Source: JBAZAX01 sp964568625
GTDB lineage: Bacteria; Babelota; Babeliae; Babelales; RVW-14
Length of the DNA stretch: 28,267 bases
NCBI GenBank assembly: GCA_964568625.1
Contig: CAZMQG010000020.1
Location: 1 to 28,267 of the forward strand
Reading direction: 5' to 3'
Part shown: positions 9,428 to 17,093 of the stretch, piece after piece
How the letters are laid out: each line of letters begins with the position of its first letter
How positions within the stretch are numbered: the stretch's first letter is position 1
Notes under the pieces: model-generated
What the model was told of the DNA's origin: nothing
Databases searched by the model: none
The model's input: the letters and a program-made list of their open reading frames with translations, nothing else
Position numbers and translations under genes: made by a program

Positions 9428-10126
9428 ATGAAAATGATAAAGAATGTTTGGGCTATAATTTTTTCAAGTATTTTATTTTTGTCTTATGCCTATGGAATGA
9501 ATTTTTCGCCAAAAGACGAAGACCCTAATCCAACAATATTATTATTAACCGATCTTAATAAGGGTGGAGATTTTCAATATGTAAAATCTCTTATTGCAGC
9601 AGGGGCAGATGTTAACGCCGTAAACAAAAATGGTCAGACACCTTTACATATTATAATAAATAAAGTCATTAGGCCTAAGATGATATATTTGTTATTAGAG
9701 GCTGGGGCAAGAGTTGATATTAAAAATAATTTTGGATATACGGCTTATGATGTTTTTTGCAAAAGAAGAGATCTAAATCTTGGTTTAAATGGATTGTCAA
9801 ATTTGGATGATGAGACTGTAAGAGATAGAGTAAATCGTTATACGGTGCTTGAGGAATTACTTATTTTTGCATCATTTGTACATAGGCTAGCATTAGAATA
9901 TATTTTAAAAGAACATGCTCAGATTTTAACAGCACTTGATGTTTTAAATGATCCTAGAATTAAAGAACAGTCTTTGTCGTTAGTAGTTCCTAGTAGCTTA
10001 AGATCGAGTATTTTAAGAGATTATATTTTTAAAAAATGTCCCGAATTGGTGCAAGATTATAAAGATTATTATTCAAGTCGTTTTAATGACTTTACTGCTC
10101 ATATAAAACGTGAGATATTCAAGTAA
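9428..10126 (+). CDS. Exported ankyrin-repeat protein
   Basis: A 232-residue protein with a signal peptide (MKMIKNVWAIIFSSILFLSY, likely cleavage after AYG at 23). It has two to three ankyrin repeats. One is at about 35-69 (LIAAGADVNAVNKNGQTPLH across the junction), one at about 70-103 (YLLLEAGARVDIKNNFGYTAYD), and a degenerate third follows. Ankyrin repeats mediate protein-protein binding, and in host-dependent bacteria secreted ones often act on host proteins, so an effector role is an inference. The C-terminal half (about 110-232) is helical and not recognised. ATG 9428 has AGGA four bases upstream. ATG 9434 is an equally possible start, two codons in. A strong terminator follows 16 bases after the stop. 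Confidence 0.85.
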   Translation: MKMIKNVWAIIFSSILFLSYAYGMNFSPKDEDPNPTILLLTDLNKGGDFQYVKSLIAAGADVNAVNKNGQTPLHIIINKVIRPKMIYLLLEAGARVDIKNNFGYTAYDVFCKRRDLNLGLNGLSNLDDETVRDRVNRYTVLEELLIFASFVHRLALEYILKEHAQILTALDVLNDPRIKEQSLSLVVPSSLRSSILRDYIFKKCPELVQDYKDYYSSRFNDFTAHIKREIFK

Positions 10127-10142
10127 TTTATAGCGCTTCCAT

Positions 10143-10176
10143 AAAAAAGCCCTGGTACAAAATCCAGGGCTTTTTT
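10143..10176. terminator. Bidirectional rho-independent terminator
   Basis: AAAAAAGCCCTGG (10143-10155) and CCAGGGCTTTTTT (10164-10176) form a perfect 13-bp stem with an 8-base loop and a T run on either strand. It ends the ankyrin gene on the plus strand and separates it from the exported thioredoxin system. Confidence 0.95.
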
Positions 10177-10502
10177 ATTTTAAATATTTATCTGAAATGT
10201 ATATATAAGTATGTGTACTAGTTTAGTATTTGTGTTGATCATGGATATATTGCAGGTGAGCATTTTGCTTGCCCAAAATGAGGGAAAGAGCCCAAGTTTA
10301 TTCTAGCGTATTTGGCTTTTTAACTCCGGTCAAAAATTGGAACAATCAAAAGCAAGAAGGGTTCAAAGCTCGGCAGGAATATAAATTGTAAAACAGTCTA
10401 GATAAAAATTGCTTACAAACCATTGATCTCGACAAATCAGTTTGTTAATGCTAATTTCAGATTTGTTAAAATTTATATTGCATGTAGAAAAAGGGGTATC
10501 TT
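10177..10502. other. Intergenic region with local GC rise and hairpins, possible small RNA or gene relic
   Basis: There is no intact ORF of note here. Bases 10251-10380 reach about 42% G+C by hand count, well above the surrounding intergenic DNA. They can form small hairpins: GGTGAGC/GCTTGCC (10255-10261 with 10267-10273, wobble pairs included), an alternative CATTTTG/CAAAATG (10261-10267 with 10274-10280), and TCCGGT/ATTGGA nearby. I compared it by eye with RNase P RNA, tmRNA and SRP RNA cores and found no match. A decayed coding segment is the alternative. The last 60 bases are AT-rich and should hold the promoter of the next gene, but I found no convincing box pair. Confidence 0.3.
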
Positions 10503-12002
10503 GTGAAGATCTTAAGATTTATGATTTTGAGCGTTTTATCGTTAGCTATTTGTGGTTGCTTGAATTTGAATAATCGCACACATGCTGCACAATTAAAATA
10601 TGATCTTAAAACCGTTAATTTTGATCAAAATACTTTTGATTGCGTGATTTTAGGAGGTGGAATTGGGGGCCTAATTTCCTCTACTTATATAGCAAGATCC
10701 GGATATTCACCTGTAATTATTCAAGGTGAGATTCCTGGGGGTTTGATAACTCAATCAACGGAAGTTGAAAACTGGCCGGGTGAAATAAAAATTAGCGGGC
10801 AAGAACTTGCCAATAAAATTAGAAACCAAGCCCTTAGTCATGGTGTCAAGATTTTGCAGGGTAGGGTAGGTGGAGTAAACTTTCAAAAATGGCCATATAT
10901 AATTTATTTAAAAAGCTTGGATTCACAAACGGTAACGGAAATTAAAGCTTTAACGTGTGTAATAACAATGGGTACAACTCCAAATTTACTGCAAGTTCCA
11001 GGAGAAACTGGACCGGATGGATATTTTGGGCATGGAGTTTCTACATGTGCTGTTTGCGATGGGACCCTTTATAAAGATAAAACCGTGGCGGTAGTAGGTG
11101 GTGGCGATTCGGCTGTCACAGAAGCCCTTTATCTTTCTAAAATTGCAAAAAAAGTTTATATGGTTGTTCGTGGTGATAAGTTAAGAGCGAGTTTTGCAAG
11201 TCAGCAAGGAGTAAAGTCAAAGTCCAACATTGAACTGTTATTTGGAACAAGTGTTACTAAAATTAACGGTGACGGTCAAAAAATTACGTCAGTTTCAGTA
11301 TTTGATAAAAAAACAGATGCAGAAAAAACGATTGAAATAGATTGTCTGTTTTTAGCAATAGGATCAGTTCCAAATTCTGAATATTTCAAAGATCAATTGT
11401 CATTAGATGAAAAAGGTTACATAAAACTTTTTAACTACCAAGAAACATCGAGGAAAGGAATTTTTGCTGCCGGTGATATTTCCGATCCAAAGTTTAAACA
11501 GGCAATAACGGCTGCTGGAGATGGTGCAAAGGCTTCATTACAGGCAATAGAGTTTTTGAATGATATTGGACATTCACCCAAGAGCAGTTTAATAAAAAAA
11601 ACAGACTCTGAAGTTGAACAATCAAAGTTTATAAAATCAGATAGAAAACCTGAAACAAAATCCATATCTGAAGAAAAAAGTGGTGTCATAAATATTGAAA
11701 GTGAGTTACAGTTCAAAGATATATTAAGTAAATCCAAATTTGTAATTGCTGATTTTTATGGTGATTTTTGTATTCCATGTCAACAGATGATTCCAATATT
11801 TAATAAAGTAGCTCAATATTTTGCAGATGAAGTTGTTTTTGTAAAAGTTAATGTTGAAAAAAATAGTGTGTTGGCGCAAAAAAATAAAGTCAGTGGAGTG
11901 CCGACTTTTATAATTTTTAAAGATGGGCAACCTGTTAAGAGATTCAGTGGAACTCGTGGTGATAATAGACTGAAGCAGGAGATAAGCGAGGTAATGGATT
12001 AA
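10503..12002 (+). CDS. Exported thioredoxin reductase-thioredoxin fusion protein
   Basis: A 499-residue fusion. Residues about 45-355 are a thioredoxin reductase. It has an FAD-binding GGGIGG (51-56), redox pair CAVC (182-185, usually CATC), NADPH-binding GGGDSA (199-204) with VRGDKLRA, and the C-terminal FAD motif FAAGDISD (321-328) followed by QAITAAGDGA. A charged linker (about 356-397) leads to a thioredoxin domain with active site CIPC (423-426, usually CGPC) and cis-proline 467 in GVPTF. The first 30 residues look like a signal peptide (MKILRFMILSVLSLAICGCL), with Cys19 as a possible but non-ideal lipidation site, so the redox pair would act outside the cytoplasm. The start is GTG 10503 with AAGGGG upstream. 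Reductase-thioredoxin fusions are known (Mycobacterium leprae), but the export signal is unusual because NADPH is cytosolic. Confidence 0.9.
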   Translation: MKILRFMILSVLSLAICGCLNLNNRTHAAQLKYDLKTVNFDQNTFDCVILGGGIGGLISSTYIARSGYSPVIIQGEIPGGLITQSTEVENWPGEIKISGQELANKIRNQALSHGVKILQGRVGGVNFQKWPYIIYLKSLDSQTVTEIKALTCVITMGTTPNLLQVPGETGPDGYFGHGVSTCAVCDGTLYKDKTVAVVGGGDSAVTEALYLSKIAKKVYMVVRGDKLRASFASQQGVKSKSNIELLFGTSVTKINGDGQKITSVSVFDKKTDAEKTIEIDCLFLAIGSVPNSEYFKDQLSLDEKGYIKLFNYQETSRKGIFAAGDISDPKFKQAITAAGDGAKASLQAIEFLNDIGHSPKSSLIKKTDSEVEQSKFIKSDRKPETKSISEEKSGVINIESELQFKDILSKSKFVIADFYGDFCIPCQQMIPIFNKVAQYFADEVVFVKVNVEKNSVLAQKNKVSGVPTFIIFKDGQPVKRFSGTRGDNRLKQEISEVMD

Positions 12003-15000
12003 ATTTGGTCCCAATAATCCCATGATGGATATGGTTCGACTTGATCATAATCCTCAAAGAGAGGTTCTTTGAATAATATTCCAAAATAAGTTGGTAATGT
12101 TATAGATTCAAGAAGCTTTAGCGCAGATTTAAAATCATCTCTATTTCCGAATCTTACTACGATTTCAGAATCAGGGTCTTTTAGAACCATCTCTAGCGTG
12201 GCTATCAATCGTACGAATAATCGTGCAGCAAAACGTTGTTCCTCGATTCCCTCATAAAATTTATAAACTCTTCCATGTTCCATGTATCTGCGTTGAATTT
12301 TTTTGCTTTTGGTATTAGGTTTTTGCGTGTTTTGTTCTGGCGTATAATTTTCTCTTATATCATATGGGCCATTTCGCTTTGCATCACTGACTTGCCAGCT
12401 GTAAAGCGATTTCCAGTAAGAACTTCTATAAGTTCTGTCATATAAAATACTTGTTGGCATTACTGTTGAATTGTCAAATTCTGATTGGTATTTGCGTACA
12501 AAACGACTAATGGTAGAGCCGCCATATTTTTGTTGCTTAAGTTCATTTAAATTACAATCAAATTGATAAATCCCAATATTTGTTGCTCCGGTATTCCAGT
12601 CAAATCGATATGGTTGATCCATAACTTGAACAAATGTTTCAGATTTGGATGATTGCTGGGTATTGGTAAGATTAAATATCTTACATTTGTTTAAATTTTC
12701 ATTGTTTATATTTGATTCCCAAGATGGGAATAGTCTTTGAAAAAGATAAAAACACCCATTGTTGTCCTGAGTTAAAAAACATGGGATTATTTTTAAAAAC
12801 TCATTTTCCAGATTGATATGGGAATCATAACTATTTTTTGCGAATAAAAGATTTGTAATTGATGCATACCAATTTGCACGTAACATTCTCAAAAAAGGTG
12901 CTAGCGAAAGTTCACAGCGGCACTCAGGTTCAAATATGAATTGAACCTTAATATCGTAGTTTAAATCTGTGGTCAAATTTAAATTACAAGCACCGGAGTC
13001 TTGTTGTAAATTGGAATATTGAGGTTTTCCAATATACATCCATAAATTGTTTAGATACTGGTTTCCGACTTTATTTGTAAATAGGTCTTGTAATAAATCG
13101 CAAAATGCAACTAGACGGCGAAAGGAGAGTAATTGAATATTAACAAAAGACTTTGAGGTACCATAAACTTTTTCAAGAGATTCAATCTCACGATTGAGTT
13201 TGTTCAAAATTAAATCATGTAAAAATTTTGATTCAATAAGTTGTTTGTTGTTCTCTAGTTCATTCAGGAGAAGTTTGGTTATGTCTGTAAAAGAAATTCC
13301 TTCCAGGGTGTCTATCTTGTGTTGAAGTATTAATTTATACAATGCGATTCTTAGCGCTGTTTCGTATTGTATTGATTTATAAATTTTAAAAGATGATTCG
13401 TGATTTAACAAACAGTTAAGAAGTTCGCCTCCACTTACAAAATCTTTATAAAAACTGTAATTTGGATCAGCGTCATTGTAAAGTAATCCCATCTGCTGTA
13501 ATAAATAGTTAACGCGTAAGTTTTCACGTGAGGAGCGAGGGTACATACTTAAAAAATCAACAAATACAACATTTTGGATGTTGTTGTCTTTTAGCTTTTT
13601 GACAAGATCATTAAGAAAAACATTGTAGTGTAAAGGTAGCTTTACTCCTAAATTAAAAATCATCTGTTCGGATTCAATATTTTTTAAGCCCTCAGATTTT
13701 ACATTTTCAAGTTTTTTTAAAAGCCTAATATCATAAGTTTGCTTTGTGTTGAAAATAAAATGCTGTCCTTGATATGAAAAGGGAATATATTTATTGGAAT
13801 TAATCTTTTTGAGTAGGATATTATTTTTTATAAACCAGTATTCAGGTTTGTTTATATCGTTTAATTTAGCATCTAAAAAACCTTTAGTTGCAATTATATC
13901 ATCGACATCTTCGATCAGGTTGAAATACTCTTCAAGTAAATTTTTGTTATTTTCCTTAATGAATTTGCGGAGATTTTCAACTTGTATTTTGCTGAGTTCG
14001 TTTTCAATGTCAGTGTAAACAAAGCCATCGGGTTTATATGTAAAATGGCTTATTTGTGCTGGAAGATCTGCTATATAAACATCGGTGTTAAATTCAAAGA
14101 GCTCAGCTAACTGTGATGAAGTATTATCAACATGTCCAAATGAATTAATATTTTCGCCATGCTTCATCCAATTTTTAATGTTACCTAGCATTGTGCTTTT
14201 GCCTACTCCATCAACAAAACTACAAAAAATATAGACAGTTTTTTGGTTATTTATTGGAATAAGTTTCTTAATCATCTTTTGAACAAATTTTTGAGCGTGT
14301 AAAGTTACTTCTTTTTTTTGTTTACAGGAAATTTCAATTGGATACGTGAGATCTGGTCCCGTAAAGAATTTTAAAATGGGAACTTCTGAGTGGATTAAAC
14401 TTTTTACGTATTCAATAGAAAACAAAATATCTTGCGTTCCCGCTACCTGTTTGTTTCCAGTTTTAAATGCATTTGTGTAAATTGTTTCCCAAAATGTTAC
14501 TAAATTTTTAAAAATTCCATCTATGTCTTTAGATCTATATTTTTTAAAAATTGATTTGTATGCTTCTGTAATTAAATCAAGCGATTCTCCAAATGCGTGT
14601 TCTTGAAAAATTTCAGCTCGATCATCAAAAATAGGAATGGTGTTAACATCAACATGTTCAAAAACAGGTTCTACCCCCGGATAAATTTTTTCAGATACTT
14701 TATTAAGATCTTTAAACAGATAAGCCGTCATAAATCCAAATCGATTATGAAGTCTTAAAGACCAGCCGACTTTGGTTTTTAGAATCATTTCGTCGTCAAT
14801 TTGTGGCTTTGTAAAATCAGTGTAATAACTTGGAACGGCATTTTCTTCATAACCTAAAATGATCATTCGTCCTGCAATGTTGAATTTTTTTTCTTGTAAT
14901 TCTCGAACAAGGTCCTGTAAGCTTTTGGCTGTTTGGTTTAAAAGGTATGGATGATATTCATGTGTGTAGCGTCCTTCAGGATTGCATTCGTAGTGATTTA

Positions 15001-15115
15001 TAAAACTTTCTACAAAATTTTGGTCGTCAATAGAAATTTGATAGGGCGAATTTTCAGCAAACGTACTGGTGAAAGTTAAAATAAGAGTCAAAATTCCTAT
15101 GTTAAACAACATCAT
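11999..15115 (-). CDS. Large exported protein with a kinase-like P-loop, function unknown
   Basis: A 1038-residue protein that I do not recognise as a whole. It has a signal peptide (MMLFNIGILTLILTFTSTFA, cleavage near 20). A P-loop-like segment VDGVGKST (301-308) follows the strand VYIFCSF, resembling thymidylate kinase (GIDGAGKST) except that the usual first Gly/Ala is Phe300. A hydrophobic strand ending in Asp (DVYIADLP, 345-352) could serve as Walker B, and a second such strand, NVVFVDFLSMYPRSS, lies at 515-529. The rest is mostly helical with many Asn and Lys. The gene is the last of a four-gene minus-strand operon. Its ATG ATG lies inside the end of the preceding gene (14-base overlap), so coupling is likely. 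Its stop overlaps the stop of the convergent thioredoxin fusion. Nucleotide binding is an inference from one motif. Confidence 0.85.
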   Translation of the reverse strand: MMLFNIGILTLILTFTSTFAENSPYQISIDDQNFVESFINHYECNPEGRYTHEYHPYLLNQTAKSLQDLVRELQEKKFNIAGRMIILGYEENAVPSYYTDFTKPQIDDEMILKTKVGWSLRLHNRFGFMTAYLFKDLNKVSEKIYPGVEPVFEHVDVNTIPIFDDRAEIFQEHAFGESLDLITEAYKSIFKKYRSKDIDGIFKNLVTFWETIYTNAFKTGNKQVAGTQDILFSIEYVKSLIHSEVPILKFFTGPDLTYPIEISCKQKKEVTLHAQKFVQKMIKKLIPINNQKTVYIFCSFVDGVGKSTMLGNIKNWMKHGENINSFGHVDNTSSQLAELFEFNTDVYIADLPAQISHFTYKPDGFVYTDIENELSKIQVENLRKFIKENNKNLLEEYFNLIEDVDDIIATKGFLDAKLNDINKPEYWFIKNNILLKKINSNKYIPFSYQGQHFIFNTKQTYDIRLLKKLENVKSEGLKNIESEQMIFNLGVKLPLHYNVFLNDLVKKLKDNNIQNVVFVDFLSMYPRSSRENLRVNYLLQQMGLLYNDADPNYSFYKDFVSGGELLNCLLNHESSFKIYKSIQYETALRIALYKLILQHKIDTLEGISFTDITKLLLNELENNKQLIESKFLHDLILNKLNREIESLEKVYGTSKSFVNIQLLSFRRLVAFCDLLQDLFTNKVGNQYLNNLWMYIGKPQYSNLQQDSGACNLNLTTDLNYDIKVQFIFEPECRCELSLAPFLRMLRANWYASITNLLFAKNSYDSHINLENEFLKIIPCFLTQDNNGCFYLFQRLFPSWESNINNENLNKCKIFNLTNTQQSSKSETFVQVMDQPYRFDWNTGATNIGIYQFDCNLNELKQQKYGGSTISRFVRKYQSEFDNSTVMPTSILYDRTYRSSYWKSLYSWQVSDAKRNGPYDIRENYTPEQNTQKPNTKSKKIQRRYMEHGRVYKFYEGIEEQRFAARLFVRLIATLEMVLKDPDSEIVVRFGNRDDFKSALKLLESITLPTYFGILFKEPLFEDYDQVEPYPSWDYWDQI

Positions 15116-16061
15116 TTAATTCCGTAAATTCTTTGTAATAATTAGAAGTATCATCTGCTCCATCAGAAGTTGGTTTTTCCGCATTATTTAAACTATCTCC
15201 ACCGAGTTTCTTTTTTAGAATTCCAAGCAACTCTTTGCATGTTTTTGTTGCCTCATAATAATCAGCTTCTTTTGGCGTGTTGCGTAATTTTTCAAGAAGG
15301 TATTCGATTTCGCTAAAATATTTATTTGCCATATTCAAATCTTTTAACAAAATTCCTTCGTTAAAAAATTTGACTTGATAGTCGAATGCAAGTGCAAAAA
15401 ATGCTGTATATGAAATTAGATGATTTTTTTGAAGATAGCTTAGTAGTGTTTGAGTCTTAGGAATTAATGTATCTTCCTGATAATTAAAATATCCTACAAA
15501 ATCATCCCATGCAAAACCGTTTTCGAATGTTATTTTTTTGTTTTTTAAATTTACTTTTGCGTGTTTTAAAAAATCATGAATAATACCACATTGGTCTAAT
15601 ACGTACTCCCAGTAGTAACTTAATCTGAATCCCTTTGGTGAATTTTGAAAATAAAACCAAGGTTCTTTTGTGAATACATGAACAATATCATTAAGTGCTT
15701 CTGCAATTTGTTCAGGCGCCATATCAAGAAATTTTTGTCGGATTACATACGCTTTTGGATAATACTTTGCAATATATTCATTATAAAACGAACTTAATTT
15801 TTCATCAGCTTCGAAAGAACGTATTATTTCGTCGTATATATCTTCGTTTTGGATATCCATGTCAATATCAATATTAACTTCGGAATCTTTACCGAGCTCA
15901 AAATCAGGCATTGCGTTTTGTTTAAGCGTTTCAAACATAGCGTCGGTAGCCTGAAATCCGGGGACATTTTGCTCATTTGTATTATTATTCAACATACCAA
16001 AACATGGCATTGAAATACCACATAAAATTAGCAGAGCTGTTAAATTAATTTTGTAATGCAT
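15102..16061 (-). CDS. Exported acidic helical protein, function unknown
   Basis: A 319-residue protein, not recognised. I prefer ATG 16061 to the longer frame opening at 16178 because it starts directly with a signal peptide (MHYKINLTALLILCGISMPC, cleavage near CFG-MLN). The added 39 residues would lie inside the preceding gene and spoil that signal. The mature protein begins Asn-rich, then has a strongly acidic stretch (SEVNIDIDMDIQNEDIYDEI, about 60-79) and continues as amphipathic helices. The charged end has TSDGADDTSNYYKEF. It overlaps the upstream gene by 17 bases and the downstream gene by 14 bases, so the four genes are tightly coupled. No clear ribosome binding site is seen. It is the third gene of the operon. 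Confidence 0.75.
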   Translation of the reverse strand: MHYKINLTALLILCGISMPCFGMLNNNTNEQNVPGFQATDAMFETLKQNAMPDFELGKDSEVNIDIDMDIQNEDIYDEIIRSFEADEKLSSFYNEYIAKYYPKAYVIRQKFLDMAPEQIAEALNDIVHVFTKEPWFYFQNSPKGFRLSYYWEYVLDQCGIIHDFLKHAKVNLKNKKITFENGFAWDDFVGYFNYQEDTLIPKTQTLLSYLQKNHLISYTAFFALAFDYQVKFFNEGILLKDLNMANKYFSEIEYLLEKLRNTPKEADYYEATKTCKELLGILKKKLGGDSLNNAEKPTSDGADDTSNYYKEFTELNDVV

Positions 16062-17079
16062 TATTTTGCAAAGAATCTTCTTGTAAAAAATCTTCTTCAT
16101 ATAAATATAGTCCGCAATCATAAATAAATTTTGAAAATTGTTTGCAAAAAGCCAGGTATGATGTAGTAGCCTGTTCAACTAATATTGAATGTTCTTGAGC
16201 ATCTGTACATGAATTCAATATGCATGAAATTTTATCAGTAAATTGGTTAAGATTTGCAGACAAAGATAAGATATCTTTTTCAAGACAAGCAACTTCAATG
16301 CTATCGCGCCCAGTGTCTGAGATTACCATACATTTTATGAACCCAACAAAATCTTCGAACCATCGAACAAGTGTGCTGTGGTTAATTAAGATGTCTGCAA
16401 ACATGAGATCGAAGAATTTGCTTGCATGTTCGTCTTTGGAATTCTGTTCGTGTTGTACTAAAAAAATTCCAAGTTGTTTTATCAAATCATTTATTTTTGC
16501 ATTTTTTTGTTTATAGAAGCTGGAATCCAAATCAATTCCGCCGAATTGGTTTTTCAATGCATTTCCACTTTTGTTAATAATAGTCCAAATTGATGCGGCG
16601 ATTGCTGTGTAAATAACAAAATCCAACGCCTTCAAAGAACCTTTTTTTACTCTGTTAATAAAAAACGTTTTTTCTTGATTTTCTTTTTCTAGTCTATTTA
16701 TTAATAATCTAAGTTTTTTTAATTCTACCTTTTTAATTTCAATATCTAGCTCTTTGTCATCAAGTTTATCTTCATGTGATTGATTATTTTTGGGGTTAGG
16801 TTGCGTGTTAGAATAATTATTAAAAATTAAAAATCCAAGTCCAGTACATCCAGCACCAATTGCAAGATATTTAAAACGTTTAATCCATGTTGCTTGAGAT
16901 TGCAATTGCTCATATTTTTTAAATGACTTATCAATTCTAGAAAAATCAACATGCTCAAGAACTATTTTTTGTGATTCTTCTTTTAAAGTGGTTTTTACAT
17001 TTTGCGATGAACAAGTACTTATGCATAACGAAAATATTGTAAAAATACGAATAAATAGTTTTTTCATTTTAAATATCAT
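16045..17079 (-). CDS. Exported or membrane-anchored coiled-coil protein, function unknown
   Basis: A 344-residue protein, not recognised. It begins with a signal-like segment (KKLFIRIFTIFSLCISTC, about 6-23). It then has a hydrophobic helix at about 70-87 (YLAIGAGCTGLGFLIFNN), a charged coiled-coil stretch (about 103-137, DKELDIEIKKVELKKLRLLI) and a second hydrophobic helix at about 150-168 (ALDFVIYTAIAASIWTIINK). The order suggests a membrane hairpin with the coiled coil between. The C-terminal half is helical and ends in short near-repeats (DSLQNNALQN). ATG 17079 lies 14 bases after the preceding stop. ATG 17067, four codons in, is an alternative, and neither has a clear ribosome binding site. 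It is the second gene of the operon. Confidence 0.75.
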   Translation of the reverse strand: MIFKMKKLFIRIFTIFSLCISTCSSQNVKTTLKEESQKIVLEHVDFSRIDKSFKKYEQLQSQATWIKRFKYLAIGAGCTGLGFLIFNNYSNTQPNPKNNQSHEDKLDDKELDIEIKKVELKKLRLLINRLEKENQEKTFFINRVKKGSLKALDFVIYTAIAASIWTIINKSGNALKNQFGGIDLDSSFYKQKNAKINDLIKQLGIFLVQHEQNSKDEHASKFFDLMFADILINHSTLVRWFEDFVGFIKCMVISDTGRDSIEVACLEKDILSLSANLNQFTDKISCILNSCTDAQEHSILVEQATTSYLAFCKQFSKFIYDCGLYLYEEDFLQEDSLQNNALQN

Positions 17080-17093
17080 GTTAAATGATTGTA

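Noticed and set aside
10251..10380. RNase P RNA, tmRNA or SRP RNA
   Set aside because: I could not find the conserved cores (GAGGAAAGTCC, the tmRNA ends, or the SRP GGTCAGGTCCGGAAGGAAGCAGC-like loop). Only a general structured-RNA possibility remains.
16062..16178. 39-residue N-terminal extension of the third operon protein
   Set aside because: It lies wholly within the preceding gene, and a start at 16061 places a proper signal peptide at the N-terminus.
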